From Leptolyngbya sp. FACHB-60 (GTDB taxonomy: Bacteria > Cyanobacteriota > Cyanobacteriia > Phormidesmidales > Phormidesmidaceae), in the NCBI RefSeq assembly GCF_014695775.1, contig NZ_JACJOX010000012.1, positions 18,523 through 82,522 on the forward strand: DNA of 64,000 nucleotides, written 5' to 3'. The notes beneath the pieces were generated by a model. The model had not been told where the DNA came from, did no database searches, and saw only the letters and a list, made by a program, of their open reading frames with translations. Positions 9,751 to 17,369 of this stretch are shown piece after piece. Positions within the stretch are counted from its first letter, which is position 1, and every line of letters begins with the position of its first letter. The position numbers and the translations under genes are program-made.

Positions 9751-10224
9751 ATGAGCATTGTGGCCAAGGTTATCGCCCAGTCCGATGAAGCTAATCGTTT
9801 TCTCAGCAGCGCTGAGCTAACAAAACTACAAGACTTTTTTGGTAACGGAACCACTCGCATCAGTGCATCACAAAAGTTAGCTGCCAATGAGCAGAAAATC
9901 GTTGACGAAGGCAGCAAGCGTTTTTGGTCTCAATGCCCAAACACACCTAGCAACAGCGGAAATCCACAAAAAACTGCTCTCTGTCAGCGCGATCAGGGCT
10001 GGTATATTCGTTTGGTCAGCTATTGTGTGCTAGCAGGCAATGCTAAGCCCTTAGAAGATATCGGGCTAGACGGCATGCGCGATATGTACGTTTCTCTTGG
10101 GGTTCCCCTCACCAATCTCAAACTAGCCATGCGCTGCATCAAAGAAGTGGCCATGGGCACCTTAACCTCAGAAGAAGGCGCGCTAGCTGCTCCCTATTTT
10201 GATCAGCTAATTCGGGCATTCTAA
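9751..10224 (+). CDS. apcD4: Far-red-type allophycocyanin alpha subunit ApcD4
   Basis: A 157-residue phycobiliprotein starting MSIVAKVIAQSDEANRFLS, as ApcA/ApcD proteins do. The bilin-attachment Cys is Cys78 in ALCQRDQGWYIRL, aligned with Cys81 of ApcA (ATCLRDLDYYLRL). It is very divergent from ApcA and ApcD: the YY pair becomes WY, the segment before the Cys is rewritten (NTPSNSGNPQKTA), and Cys62, Cys92 and Cys129 are extra. Its position directly ahead of an ApcB and an IsiA-like gene matches the LoLiP cluster apcD4-apcB3-isiX. In thermophilic Synechococcus these ApcD4/ApcB3 proteins bind phycocyanobilin, absorb above 700 nm and form helical nanotubes. The subtype rests on gene order and divergence. 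An upstream in-frame start at 9706 adds residues not seen in the family. Confidence 0.82.
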   Translation: MSIVAKVIAQSDEANRFLSSAELTKLQDFFGNGTTRISASQKLAANEQKIVDEGSKRFWSQCPNTPSNSGNPQKTALCQRDQGWYIRLVSYCVLAGNAKPLEDIGLDGMRDMYVSLGVPLTNLKLAMRCIKEVAMGTLTSEEGALAAPYFDQLIRAF

Positions 10225-10289
10225 AGCTTTAGCTTAGGCAAAATCGGTTTACTGACCAACGTTGTTTTTACGCTTTAACGAGAACAATC

Positions 10290-10775
10290 ATGCAAGACAC
10301 CATTACTGCCGTTATTAACCCTGCTGACGAGAAAGGTAGCTACCTGGAAGGTGCTGAGCTAGAAGCCCTCAATCAATACTTTAAAAGTGGTAGTTTGCGA
10401 GTAAAAGCGGCCAGCCAAATTGGCGAAAGTGCCGCCAGCATCATCCGTGAAACCGTTGCTAAAAGTCTGCTATACGGAGATATCACTTGCCCTGGGGGAA
10501 ACATGTACCCCACTCGCCGCTACGCCGCTTGCTTGCGCGATCTAACCTATTTTCTGCGCTACGCGACCTATGCCATGCTGGCCGCAGATGCGTCTATTTT
10601 GAATGAGCGCGTGCTGAATGGTTTAAGAGAAACCTACGGATCCTTAGGGGTGCCCATTGAACCAACTATCCAAGCGATTCAGGCTATGAAGGAAGTGGTG
10701 ACCCAGCGCGTTGGCGCTGATGCCGGTCAAGAAATGGATATTTACTTAGACTACATTATTTCGGGTCTGAGCTAG
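10290..10775 (+). CDS. apcB3: Allophycocyanin beta subunit ApcB3
   Basis: 161 residues, the exact usual ApcB length, starting [19 protein letters not shown]. Canonical segments are [29 protein letters not shown] with the bilin Cys, and [15 protein letters not shown]. It differs from standard ApcB at many positions (for example PGGNM preceded by Cys instead of Arg, and [14 protein letters not shown]), as expected for a paralogue specialised to pair with ApcD4. The gap to apcD4 is 65 bases and to isiX 53 bases, supporting one transcript. Confidence 0.88.
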   Translation: MQDTITAVINPADEKGSYLEGAELEALNQYFKSGSLRVKAASQIGESAASIIRETVAKSLLYGDITCPGGNMYPTRRYAACLRDLTYFLRYATYAMLAADASILNERVLNGLRETYGSLGVPIEPTIQAIQAMKEVVTQRVGADAGQEMDIYLDYIISGLS

Positions 10776-10828
10776 GAACAGTCCGTTTCCCCCTTGTTGA
10801 CCACTGCCCTAACAGTTGAATCATTGCC

Positions 10829-12343
10829 ATGTACGCTGTTAATAAAACCCAGGAACAATACCCCTGGTGGGCGGGTAACGCCCGATTTATAGACCTGTCT
10901 AACACGTTTATTGTGGCCCACGTGGCCCACGCCGCCTTGATCATGCTCTGGGCTGGGGTATTTACTCTCTTTGAGCTGGCGGTTTACTCTCCCGAGACCC
11001 CTATGTATAGCCAGGGGCTAATTTTGTTGCCCCACCTGGCCACCCAGGGCTGGGGCATAGGCTCTGGCGGTACCGTTGCTAACACCTACCCTATGTTTGC
11101 CATTGGGGTAATTCACATTGTCGCTGCCGGGGTGCTCGCTGGCGGAGCCTACTTTCACCGCATCCGGCTTAGCCCTAGCCTGGCGACCGAGAGTGGGCGG
11201 GCTGCCAAATTTGACTTTGAGTGGGATGATCCCAAAAAACTGGGCCTGATTCTAGGGCACCATCTGGTCATTTTGGGCCTTGGTGCCCTACTGCTGGTCA
11301 TTAAAGCCATGGCTTTTGGTGGGCTATACGACGCTACCGTTGGGGAAGTTCGCCTGGTCACTGCCCCTACCTTAGATATCGGCACTCTCTTCGACTATCG
11401 CACCCACCTATTTGACGTCAACAACCTAGAAGACCTGGTGGGTGGCCACATTTATGTGGCCGTACTGTTGGTGTTAGGAGGTGCTTGGCACATTTTAGTG
11501 CCGCCCTTTAACTGGGTACGGCAGCGGTTTCTCTTTTCTGGCGACGGCATTTTGGCTTACTCGCTGTTTGGCATTGCCTTGGGTGGGTTTGCCGCCTCCT
11601 ACTACTGCGGCTTTAATACCCTGGCCTACCCCACTGAGTTTTATGGGCCACCCCTGGCTCTTAAATCGGCTTTCTTGCCCTCGTTTTACGACCCCAGTGG
11701 CGCGATCGCCTCGGGATACTCTTCCCGTACCTGGTTGGCCAATGCTCACTTTTACCTGGCCTTTTTCTTTTTGCAGGGAGGGCTTTGGCACTATCAGCGG
11801 GCTATGGGCTTTGACTGGAGACAAACCATCGCCAACTGGCAGCAAAACCTGGCTGTCGTGAGTGATAATCCCGTCTTGGCTTACCAAAACCTGGTGCACT
11901 CAGCACCTCGACCCCTGCTACAGGTGTGCTACTCAGCACCCCAGATGGAGCTGCCGCCCCTACTGCCTACGGAGCAATCCTTTGGTGACTATTTTTATCA
12001 TCCCTCCCGAGGTTTAGAGCAGCCTAGCTTAACCAGCGCTAACGGCGTGCGCACAACGCTGTATCAAACCGCTTACCAAGCCCGCAAACAGACGTTCTAT
12101 CAACCTTCAGCTTTGACCGAGGGCAAAGCGACGTTTGGTTATGGGAGCGCTACACCCAAGCGCATGTACGAATTGCCTAAAGTGCCCCAGGGGTTCTTGC
12201 GTTATCCTTTGCCCCTGGGCTCGGTGGTGTATGAGCCCAGCCAAACTCAGGGTCAAAGCGGTCAGGCCATCAGCGCTGAGGATTCTGAGGCAAATACCTC
12301 GGTTCCCTCCAGCAATGGCACCCATAGGGCTGCTATGGCTTAG
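10829..12343 (+). CDS. isiX: IsiA/Pcb-family chlorophyll antenna, IsiX type, with long C-terminal tail
   Basis: Residues 1 to about 345 are a six-helix PSII-core-type chlorophyll protein of the IsiA/Pcb group. They contain the family His positions (IVAHVAHAALI, GVIHIVAAG, ILGHHLVILG, GGHIYVAVLL, GGAWHILVPPFNWV, LANAHFYLAFFFLQGGLWH) and lack the large lumenal loop of CP43. The standard IsiA length is about 340-350 residues. Here a further 160 residues follow, rich in Pro, Tyr, Gln and Ser with no membrane segment and no recognisable linker or PsaL domain. As third gene after apcD4-apcB3 it fits IsiX of the LoLiP cluster. A hairpin terminator follows at 12394. Confidence 0.85.
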   Translation: MYAVNKTQEQYPWWAGNARFIDLSNTFIVAHVAHAALIMLWAGVFTLFELAVYSPETPMYSQGLILLPHLATQGWGIGSGGTVANTYPMFAIGVIHIVAAGVLAGGAYFHRIRLSPSLATESGRAAKFDFEWDDPKKLGLILGHHLVILGLGALLLVIKAMAFGGLYDATVGEVRLVTAPTLDIGTLFDYRTHLFDVNNLEDLVGGHIYVAVLLVLGGAWHILVPPFNWVRQRFLFSGDGILAYSLFGIALGGFAASYYCGFNTLAYPTEFYGPPLALKSAFLPSFYDPSGAIASGYSSRTWLANAHFYLAFFFLQGGLWHYQRAMGFDWRQTIANWQQNLAVVSDNPVLAYQNLVHSAPRPLLQVCYSAPQMELPPLLPTEQSFGDYFYHPSRGLEQPSLTSANGVRTTLYQTAYQARKQTFYQPSALTEGKATFGYGSATPKRMYELPKVPQGFLRYPLPLGSVVYEPSQTQGQSGQAISAEDSEANTSVPSSNGTHRAAMA

Positions 12344-12393
12344 CGCTATGACTTAAGCGGGTGAATCCACACTTGTTCAAACACGCCTATTCG

Positions 12394-12430
12394 TCTCCCT
12401 AGCCCTTTAAAGGGGTTAGGGAGATTTATT
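12394..12430 (+). terminator. Terminator of the apcD4-apcB3-isiX operon
   Basis: A long hairpin pairs TCTCCCTAGCCC (12394-12405) with the complementary GGGGTTAGGGAGA (ending 12424), with one G-T pair and a TTTAAA loop, and ATTTATT follows. It lies 50 bases past the isiX stop. The remaining noncoding DNA to 12723 contains one palindromic repeat and sequence shared with the pseudogene flank at 8.9 kb. Confidence 0.65.
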
Positions 12431-12568
12431 ATGGGTCGGGCATCAGTAAGATTTTTCCCTAGCTAATATGGCTAAACCAGTTGCAGCCCTAGGGCCATTG
12501 GCTCAAAAATCCTGAGTGTATTGCCGCAGTTGATTTAGTTAGGCCACTTTGACAGGCGGAATCCTCTG

Positions 12569-12599
12569 GTAGGGGCATTGCAGTGTGCAATGCTCCTAC
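12569..12599. repeat. Palindromic GTAGGGGC-type repeat
   Basis: GTAGGGGCATTGCA is mirrored by TGCAATGCTCCTAC across a three-base loop, with 14-bp arms and one G-T pair. A closely related perfect palindrome lies at 21843. This is the common GTAGGGGCA/TGCCCCTAC dispersed repeat of cyanobacterial intergenic regions. It could also stop transcription from the mannitol dehydrogenase operon. Confidence 0.65.
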
Positions 12600-12723
12600 G
12601 GCGAACCTGGCCTAACCCAGTGGACGTTTGCAATATTCCAGCTAAAAATCCTCTCAGTCAGCGGTGTAACTTGGCTATTGGGGCCGGTCACGGTGCAGCT
12701 TATCGGTGTTCAGCTGGAACACT

Positions 12724-14217
12724 CTAAAGGAGCTTGGCCAGGGTGGCTTCGGTACCCAATTCATAGAGCTGGTGAAGGTACTGGGTAACCGTTTCCACAA
12801 ATCGGGAGGACTGGGGCAGATCGCCAAAGATCTCCGTCAGATTCAGCAGCGGCATGGGGTCAGTGCCGCCCGATCGCGCCCGCTCCGATAGTATTTCGGC
12901 CATCGGGTCATCGATCGGCATCTCATGGCCCTGATCGTCTTTGCCGTTGAGGTAGCGGAACCAGGCGGCAATGGTGAGACTCAGGTAGTCGATCGCGCCA
13001 TTCTGATCCAGCTTGTCGCGCAGGGAACCGAGGGCCCACTTGGGAATTTTGGCCGAGCTGTTGAGGCAGAGCCGGGGGAGCTGGTCGTGAATCTTCGAGT
13101 TCGAGAACCGTTCTACTAGAGTCTGCTTGTATTGGCTGACGTCAATACCGGGAACGGGGTGCAGAGTAGGGATGACTTCATCCATCAGTCGCTCTGCCGC
13201 CTGGCGAATCTGGGCGTCGGCCATCGATTCGTGAACGTAGGCGTAGCCCTTCAGCGAGCCGAGATAGCCGATTAGCTGGTGGCTGGTGTTGAGCAGCCGG
13301 ATCTTCATCATCTCGTAGGGGTGCACGTCGTTGGTCATCTGCACGCCGACGCTTTCCCAGTCGGGACGTCCGGCACTAAAGCGATCTTCAACTACCCACT
13401 GGAGGAAGGGCTCAGCTACCACGGGCCAGGCGTCGTCGATATCAAACTGGTCGGCAACCATTTGCAGGTCGCTGGGAGCGGTGGCGGGGGTAATGCGATC
13501 GACCATGCAGTTAGGGAAGGCAACATTCTCCCGAATCCAGCCGCCCAAGTCGGGGTTTTGCAGCTGGGCGAAGGCGGTCAGCATTCTCCCCACCATGTCG
13601 CCATTGCCCTGAATGTTGTCACAGGAGAGCACGGTGAAAGGCGCTATCCCCTGCTGTCGTCGTCGATCCAAGGCCGCTGTTAGGAAGCCATAGACGCCGT
13701 AGGGCTGCTCGGGGTTTTGCAGGTCGTGCTGAATCGTGGGATGGTTGGCATCGAACTCGCCGGTGCCTTCGACGACGTAGTAGCCGCCTTCGGTAATGGT
13801 CAGGGTGACGATGCGGCACTGGGGGTCAGCCAGGGTGGCAATCACGGCCTCACGATTTTCAGGGGCGAATAGGTATTGGGTAATCGAGCCGATGACGCGG
13901 GCGTAGTCACCGGCAGGCGATCGCTCTACCAGAGTGTACAAACAATCCTGGGACGCCAGGGCATCGCGCATTTTCTGGTCGAACTCCAGCAGGCCGATGC
14001 CGCAGATGCCCCAGTCGCTGCCGGGGTTCTGCTCTAGATAGTTGTCCATATAGAGCGCCTGGTGGGCCCGGTGAAAGCCGCCGACGCCAATGTGGATAAT
14101 GCCGGGGGTGACGGCGCTGCGATCGTATCGGGGCAGGCGCACTCGATCGCTCAACTGCGAGAGCGATCGCTCATTCAGCTTGACGAGGGACTTCGCGGAA
14201 GTGGGTTGGCTGTTCAT
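12724..14217 (-). CDS. Mannitol 2-dehydrogenase family (polyol dehydrogenase)
   Basis: This 497-residue long-chain polyol dehydrogenase has the NAD-binding GVGGFHRAHQALYMD near residue 46 and the catalytic Lys/Asn/His segment MMKIRLLNTSHQL near residue 295. The family oxidises D-mannitol (also arabinitol or fructuronate) at C2 using NAD(P), giving fructose. That product would feed the PfkB kinase at 20.8 kb. The 5' end overlaps the ABC ATPase gene by 47 bases, so it is the last gene of the transporter operon. Exact substrate preference among polyols is not decided by sequence. Confidence 0.88.
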   Translation of the reverse strand: MNSQPTSAKSLVKLNERSLSQLSDRVRLPRYDRSAVTPGIIHIGVGGFHRAHQALYMDNYLEQNPGSDWGICGIGLLEFDQKMRDALASQDCLYTLVERSPAGDYARVIGSITQYLFAPENREAVIATLADPQCRIVTLTITEGGYYVVEGTGEFDANHPTIQHDLQNPEQPYGVYGFLTAALDRRRQQGIAPFTVLSCDNIQGNGDMVGRMLTAFAQLQNPDLGGWIRENVAFPNCMVDRITPATAPSDLQMVADQFDIDDAWPVVAEPFLQWVVEDRFSAGRPDWESVGVQMTNDVHPYEMMKIRLLNTSHQLIGYLGSLKGYAYVHESMADAQIRQAAERLMDEVIPTLHPVPGIDVSQYKQTLVERFSNSKIHDQLPRLCLNSSAKIPKWALGSLRDKLDQNGAIDYLSLTIAAWFRYLNGKDDQGHEMPIDDPMAEILSERARSGGTDPMPLLNLTEIFGDLPQSSRFVETVTQYLHQLYELGTEATLAKLL

Positions 14218-15373
14218 AGGTCTGCTCTAGCCGTGCTTCGGTTTGTAACGGTACTTCGGGATGGCGGGTGAGGCTGAGGGGGTGGCGCTCAGCTTTGGGA
14301 ATCGCTTGGCCCTCGCCATCAAACAGGTGGCAGAGGCTGCCATCGATGGTGACGGGGACGCGATCGCGCACCTTGGCCCGGCTGTTGCCGTCGGTCTGCA
14401 CGATAAAGGTGTCGCCGCCAGCGACCTTGACGTAGAGGTAGGTTTCGCCGCCCAGACGCTCCACTACCAAGACTTCGCCCATTAGCGTTGGGTTGGTGGC
14501 ATCGATCCGCAGGTGCTCAGGGCGAATGCCCAGGGTGGCGCGATCGCCTGCCATCAGGGTTCTCGGCTGCACCGGAATGGTGATGGTGGCATCGCCCGGC
14601 AGGCGCACGGTGGTGCCAGAATCTTGCACCCCGGTGGTTTGCACCGAGAGAAAGTTCATCTTGGGTGAGCCGATGAACCCAGCCACAAACAGGTTGCGGG
14701 GATGGTGGTACAGCTCTAGGGGCGAACCGACTTGCTCGACCACGCCGCCCTGGAGCACCACAATCTTGTCAGCCAAAGTCATAGCTTCGATCTGGTCGTG
14801 GGTGACGTAGATCATGGTGGATTGCAGGCTTTCGTGCAGCCCCGACAGCTCAATGCGCATCTGCACCCGCAGAGAGGCATCAAGGTTCGACAACGGCTCA
14901 TCAAACAAAAACACCTTGGGGTTGCGCACCAGGGCTCGGCCGATGGCGACCCGCTGGCGTTGCCCCCCCGAAAGCTTGCCCGGCTTGCGATCGAGCAGCG
15001 GTTCGAGCTGCAAAATCCTCGCCACGTCTCGCGCTCGTTCCATGCGCCGCTCCTTAGAAACCCCAGCCAGGCGCAGGCTAAAGGCCATATTCTCGGCCAC
15101 GGTCATGTGCGGGTACAGTGCGTAGGTTTGAAACACCATCGCCAGCCCCCGCTGGTCGGGCGGCACATCGTTCATGCGCTCGCCATCAACTAGCAAGTCG
15201 CCGGAGGTGATGTCTTCTAGCCCGGCGATCATGCGCAGCAGGGTCGATTTGCCGCAGCCAGAGGGGCCGACAAAGACGACAAATTCGCGATCGTGAATAT
15301 CGAGATCGACGCCTTTGATGACTTCGTTATCGACGTAGGTTTTATGGATGTTTCGTAACGTGACAGTTGACAT
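14171..15373 (-). CDS. Polyol/sugar ABC transporter ATP-binding protein (MalK/SmoK type)
   Basis: The 400-residue ATPase contains Walker A GPSGCGKST, Q-loop VFQTYALYPHMTV, signature LSGGQRQRV, Walker B VFLFDEPLSNLDA and H-loop YVTHDQ. A C-terminal regulatory OB domain (about residues 235-350) places it in the MalK/UgpC/SmoK class, which couples to carbohydrate permeases. The extra tail beyond residue 360 (RHPLSLTRHPEVPLQ...) lies in the overlap with the dehydrogenase gene and may be non-conserved. Confidence 0.92.
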   Translation of the reverse strand: MSTVTLRNIHKTYVDNEVIKGVDLDIHDREFVVFVGPSGCGKSTLLRMIAGLEDITSGDLLVDGERMNDVPPDQRGLAMVFQTYALYPHMTVAENMAFSLRLAGVSKERRMERARDVARILQLEPLLDRKPGKLSGGQRQRVAIGRALVRNPKVFLFDEPLSNLDASLRVQMRIELSGLHESLQSTMIYVTHDQIEAMTLADKIVVLQGGVVEQVGSPLELYHHPRNLFVAGFIGSPKMNFLSVQTTGVQDSGTTVRLPGDATITIPVQPRTLMAGDRATLGIRPEHLRIDATNPTLMGEVLVVERLGGETYLYVKVAGGDTFIVQTDGNSRAKVRDRVPVTIDGSLCHLFDGEGQAIPKAERHPLSLTRHPEVPLQTEARLEQTYEQPTHFREVPRQAE

Positions 15374-15473
15374 GGGTGGCTCACCTTAAATTGAGGGAGA
15401 AAAAGACAGTTTTATAGGGTGAAATATTGCCGAGTTAAGGCTGGTGGGCAGTGCCCACCCTACGACAGGTCAT

Positions 15474-16295
15474 CTACTTAACGGCCCCAAAGGTGAGACC
15501 TCGCACCAGCTGCCGCTGGCTAACCCAGCCGAAGATCAAAATGGGGGCGATCGCCATGCTAGAAGCGGCCGACAGCTTGGCCCAAAACAAACCCTGGGGG
15601 CTGGAAAATGACGCAATAAACGCCGTCAATGGAGCCGCATCAAAGGTGGTCAAATTGAGGCTCCAGAAGGCTTCATTCCACGACAAAATAATCGAGAGCA
15701 GGGCGGTGGAAAAAATTCCCGGCAGGGCTAGGGGCATCAGCACATGCACCAGTTCCTGATAGGTAGAAGCGCCATCCATGCGATCGGCTTCGAGAATTTC
15801 CTTCGGCACTTCTTTGAAAAAGCTGTAGATCATCCACACCACAATCGGCAAATTTATCAGGGTGTAAATAATGCTCAAACCGATTCGGGTGTCGAGCAGC
15901 CCCGTTTCCCGCGCCAGGATATAAATTGGCACCAGCACGCCCACGGCGGGCAGCATCTTGGTCGAGAGCATCCACAGCAGCGTGCCCTTGGTGCGCTTAG
16001 TGGGGAAAAACGACATGGCGTAGGCCGCCGGAATCGCCAGCAGCAGCGACAGAATTGTTGCCCCCACGGAAATCACCACGCTGTTCCAGGCGAAGTTGAA
16101 GTACGAGGCCCGGGTTTGCACCGCCACATAGTTCTCTAGGGTGGGCCGAAAGAACAGTTGGGGCGGTGTGGCGACCGCCGCCACCTCGGTCTTAAAGCTG
16201 GTGATAAACATCCAGAAAATTGGGAAGAACAGCAGGCAGGCCACCAGCCAGCCCAGCAAGGGAATCCACCAGCGGTGGGATTGCTTAGTTGCCAT
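15474..16295 (-). CDS. ABC transporter permease (MalG/SmoG type)
   Basis: 273 residues with six predicted membrane helices and the permease EAA loop near residue 180 (EADRMDGASTYQELVHVLMPLALPG). The chosen ATG at 16295 follows the upstream permease stop (TGA, 16297-16299) by one base, giving translational coupling. The open frame could start at 16322 inside the upstream gene, but that extension is unlikely. Confidence 0.9.
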   Translation of the reverse strand: MATKQSHRWWIPLLGWLVACLLFFPIFWMFITSFKTEVAAVATPPQLFFRPTLENYVAVQTRASYFNFAWNSVVISVGATILSLLLAIPAAYAMSFFPTKRTKGTLLWMLSTKMLPAVGVLVPIYILARETGLLDTRIGLSIIYTLINLPIVVWMIYSFFKEVPKEILEADRMDGASTYQELVHVLMPLALPGIFSTALLSIILSWNEAFWSLNLTTFDAAPLTAFIASFSSPQGLFWAKLSAASSMAIAPILIFGWVSQRQLVRGLTFGAVK

Positions 16296-16296
16296 A

Positions 16297-17214
16297 TCAA
16301 GAGTCCAAATTACGAGCAACACTGCGCATCAGGAAAATCGCCACGATGTTGGCCAGCACGACGGCAATCAAACCGCCCGCCGAGGCTCCACCGACGTCGA
16401 ATTCCAGCAGCGCTCTGAGGTAGATGTAGTAAGCCAGGTTGGTGGTGGCGAGGCCAGGCCCGCCCCCGGTGGTGACGAAAATTTCGGCAAAAATAGTGAG
16501 AAAGAAAATCGTCTCGATCATGGCGACCACGGCGATCGCCCGGTTCAGGTGGGGCAGCACCACAAAGCGGAACAGCTGCATCGCGCTAGCGCCATCCATG
16601 CGGGCCGCTTCCATCTGATCGGTGTCGAGGGACTGAATTGCCGTGAGCAAAATCAGTAGGGAGAAGGGCAGCCACTGCCAGGCGACAATGATGATGATCG
16701 CCAGCAGCGGAAAGTCGGCAAACCAGTCGATCGCCCCTAGGCCAAGCCCTCGGGTAATTTGGGCGAGCAGCCCGTTCACCGGGTGCATCAGCATGTTTTT
16801 CCAGATCAGGGCGCTGACCGTGGGCATGACGAAAAATGGCGAAATCGCCAGCACCCGCGCTACGCCCCGACCGGGAAACTCCTGGTTAAACAGCACCGCT
16901 AGCACGGTGCCGAGGCCGATGGTAATGGCCAGCACCGACACCACCAGCACCAGGGTGATGCCGATAGATATCCACAGGGTTGGGTCGGTGAGAATGTAGG
17001 CAAAGTTGGCGAAGCCGACAAACTCGCGATTGTCGGGAATCAGCAGGTTGTAGCGCTGGAAGGCAAACCAGATGGCCATCACCAGCGGCACCACCATCCA
17101 GAGCACGAGCAAAATCACCGATGGCGCGACCAGCAGCCGGGCAGGAATCGAGCGGTGCGATCGCGCCCGCGCGGGCGGCGGGGAGTGGGCAGGGGTTGCG
17201 ATAGATGAGGTCAT
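16297..17214 (-). CDS. ABC transporter permease (MalF/SmoF type)
   Basis: 305 residues from ATG 17214 (MTSSIATPAHSPPP). Six membrane helices and an EAA loop (EAARMDGASAMQLFRFVVLPHL, near residue 220) mark it as partner of the MalG-type permease. A longer frame opens at 17316, but its first 34 residues (PNTNTPSSTHLLSHSP...) come from low-complexity intergenic DNA. That DNA (17221-17369) is rich in short repeated GGATGAG/TTAGGT motifs and separates this gene from the binding-protein gene. Confidence 0.88.
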   Translation of the reverse strand: MTSSIATPAHSPPPARARSHRSIPARLLVAPSVILLVLWMVVPLVMAIWFAFQRYNLLIPDNREFVGFANFAYILTDPTLWISIGITLVLVVSVLAITIGLGTVLAVLFNQEFPGRGVARVLAISPFFVMPTVSALIWKNMLMHPVNGLLAQITRGLGLGAIDWFADFPLLAIIIIVAWQWLPFSLLILLTAIQSLDTDQMEAARMDGASAMQLFRFVVLPHLNRAIAVVAMIETIFFLTIFAEIFVTTGGGPGLATTNLAYYIYLRALLEFDVGGASAGGLIAVVLANIVAIFLMRSVARNLDS

Positions 17215-17369
17215 GGTAGGGAAGAGGGTTGGAGAGTGGGAGAGTAGATGAGTGGATGAGGGGGTGTTGGTGTTAGGTATTAGGTGGCAGGTGCCAGGTT
17301 TTTGGGGTTCAGGCATCAGGGAAAACCTTTAAGCCATCTACCCATTCACCGGTCTACCCATCCACCCGC

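Noticed and set aside
10829..11861. Annotation as CP43 or CP47 of photosystem II
   Set aside because: The large lumenal loop between helices 5 and 6 is missing, so the protein belongs to the IsiA/Pcb branch.
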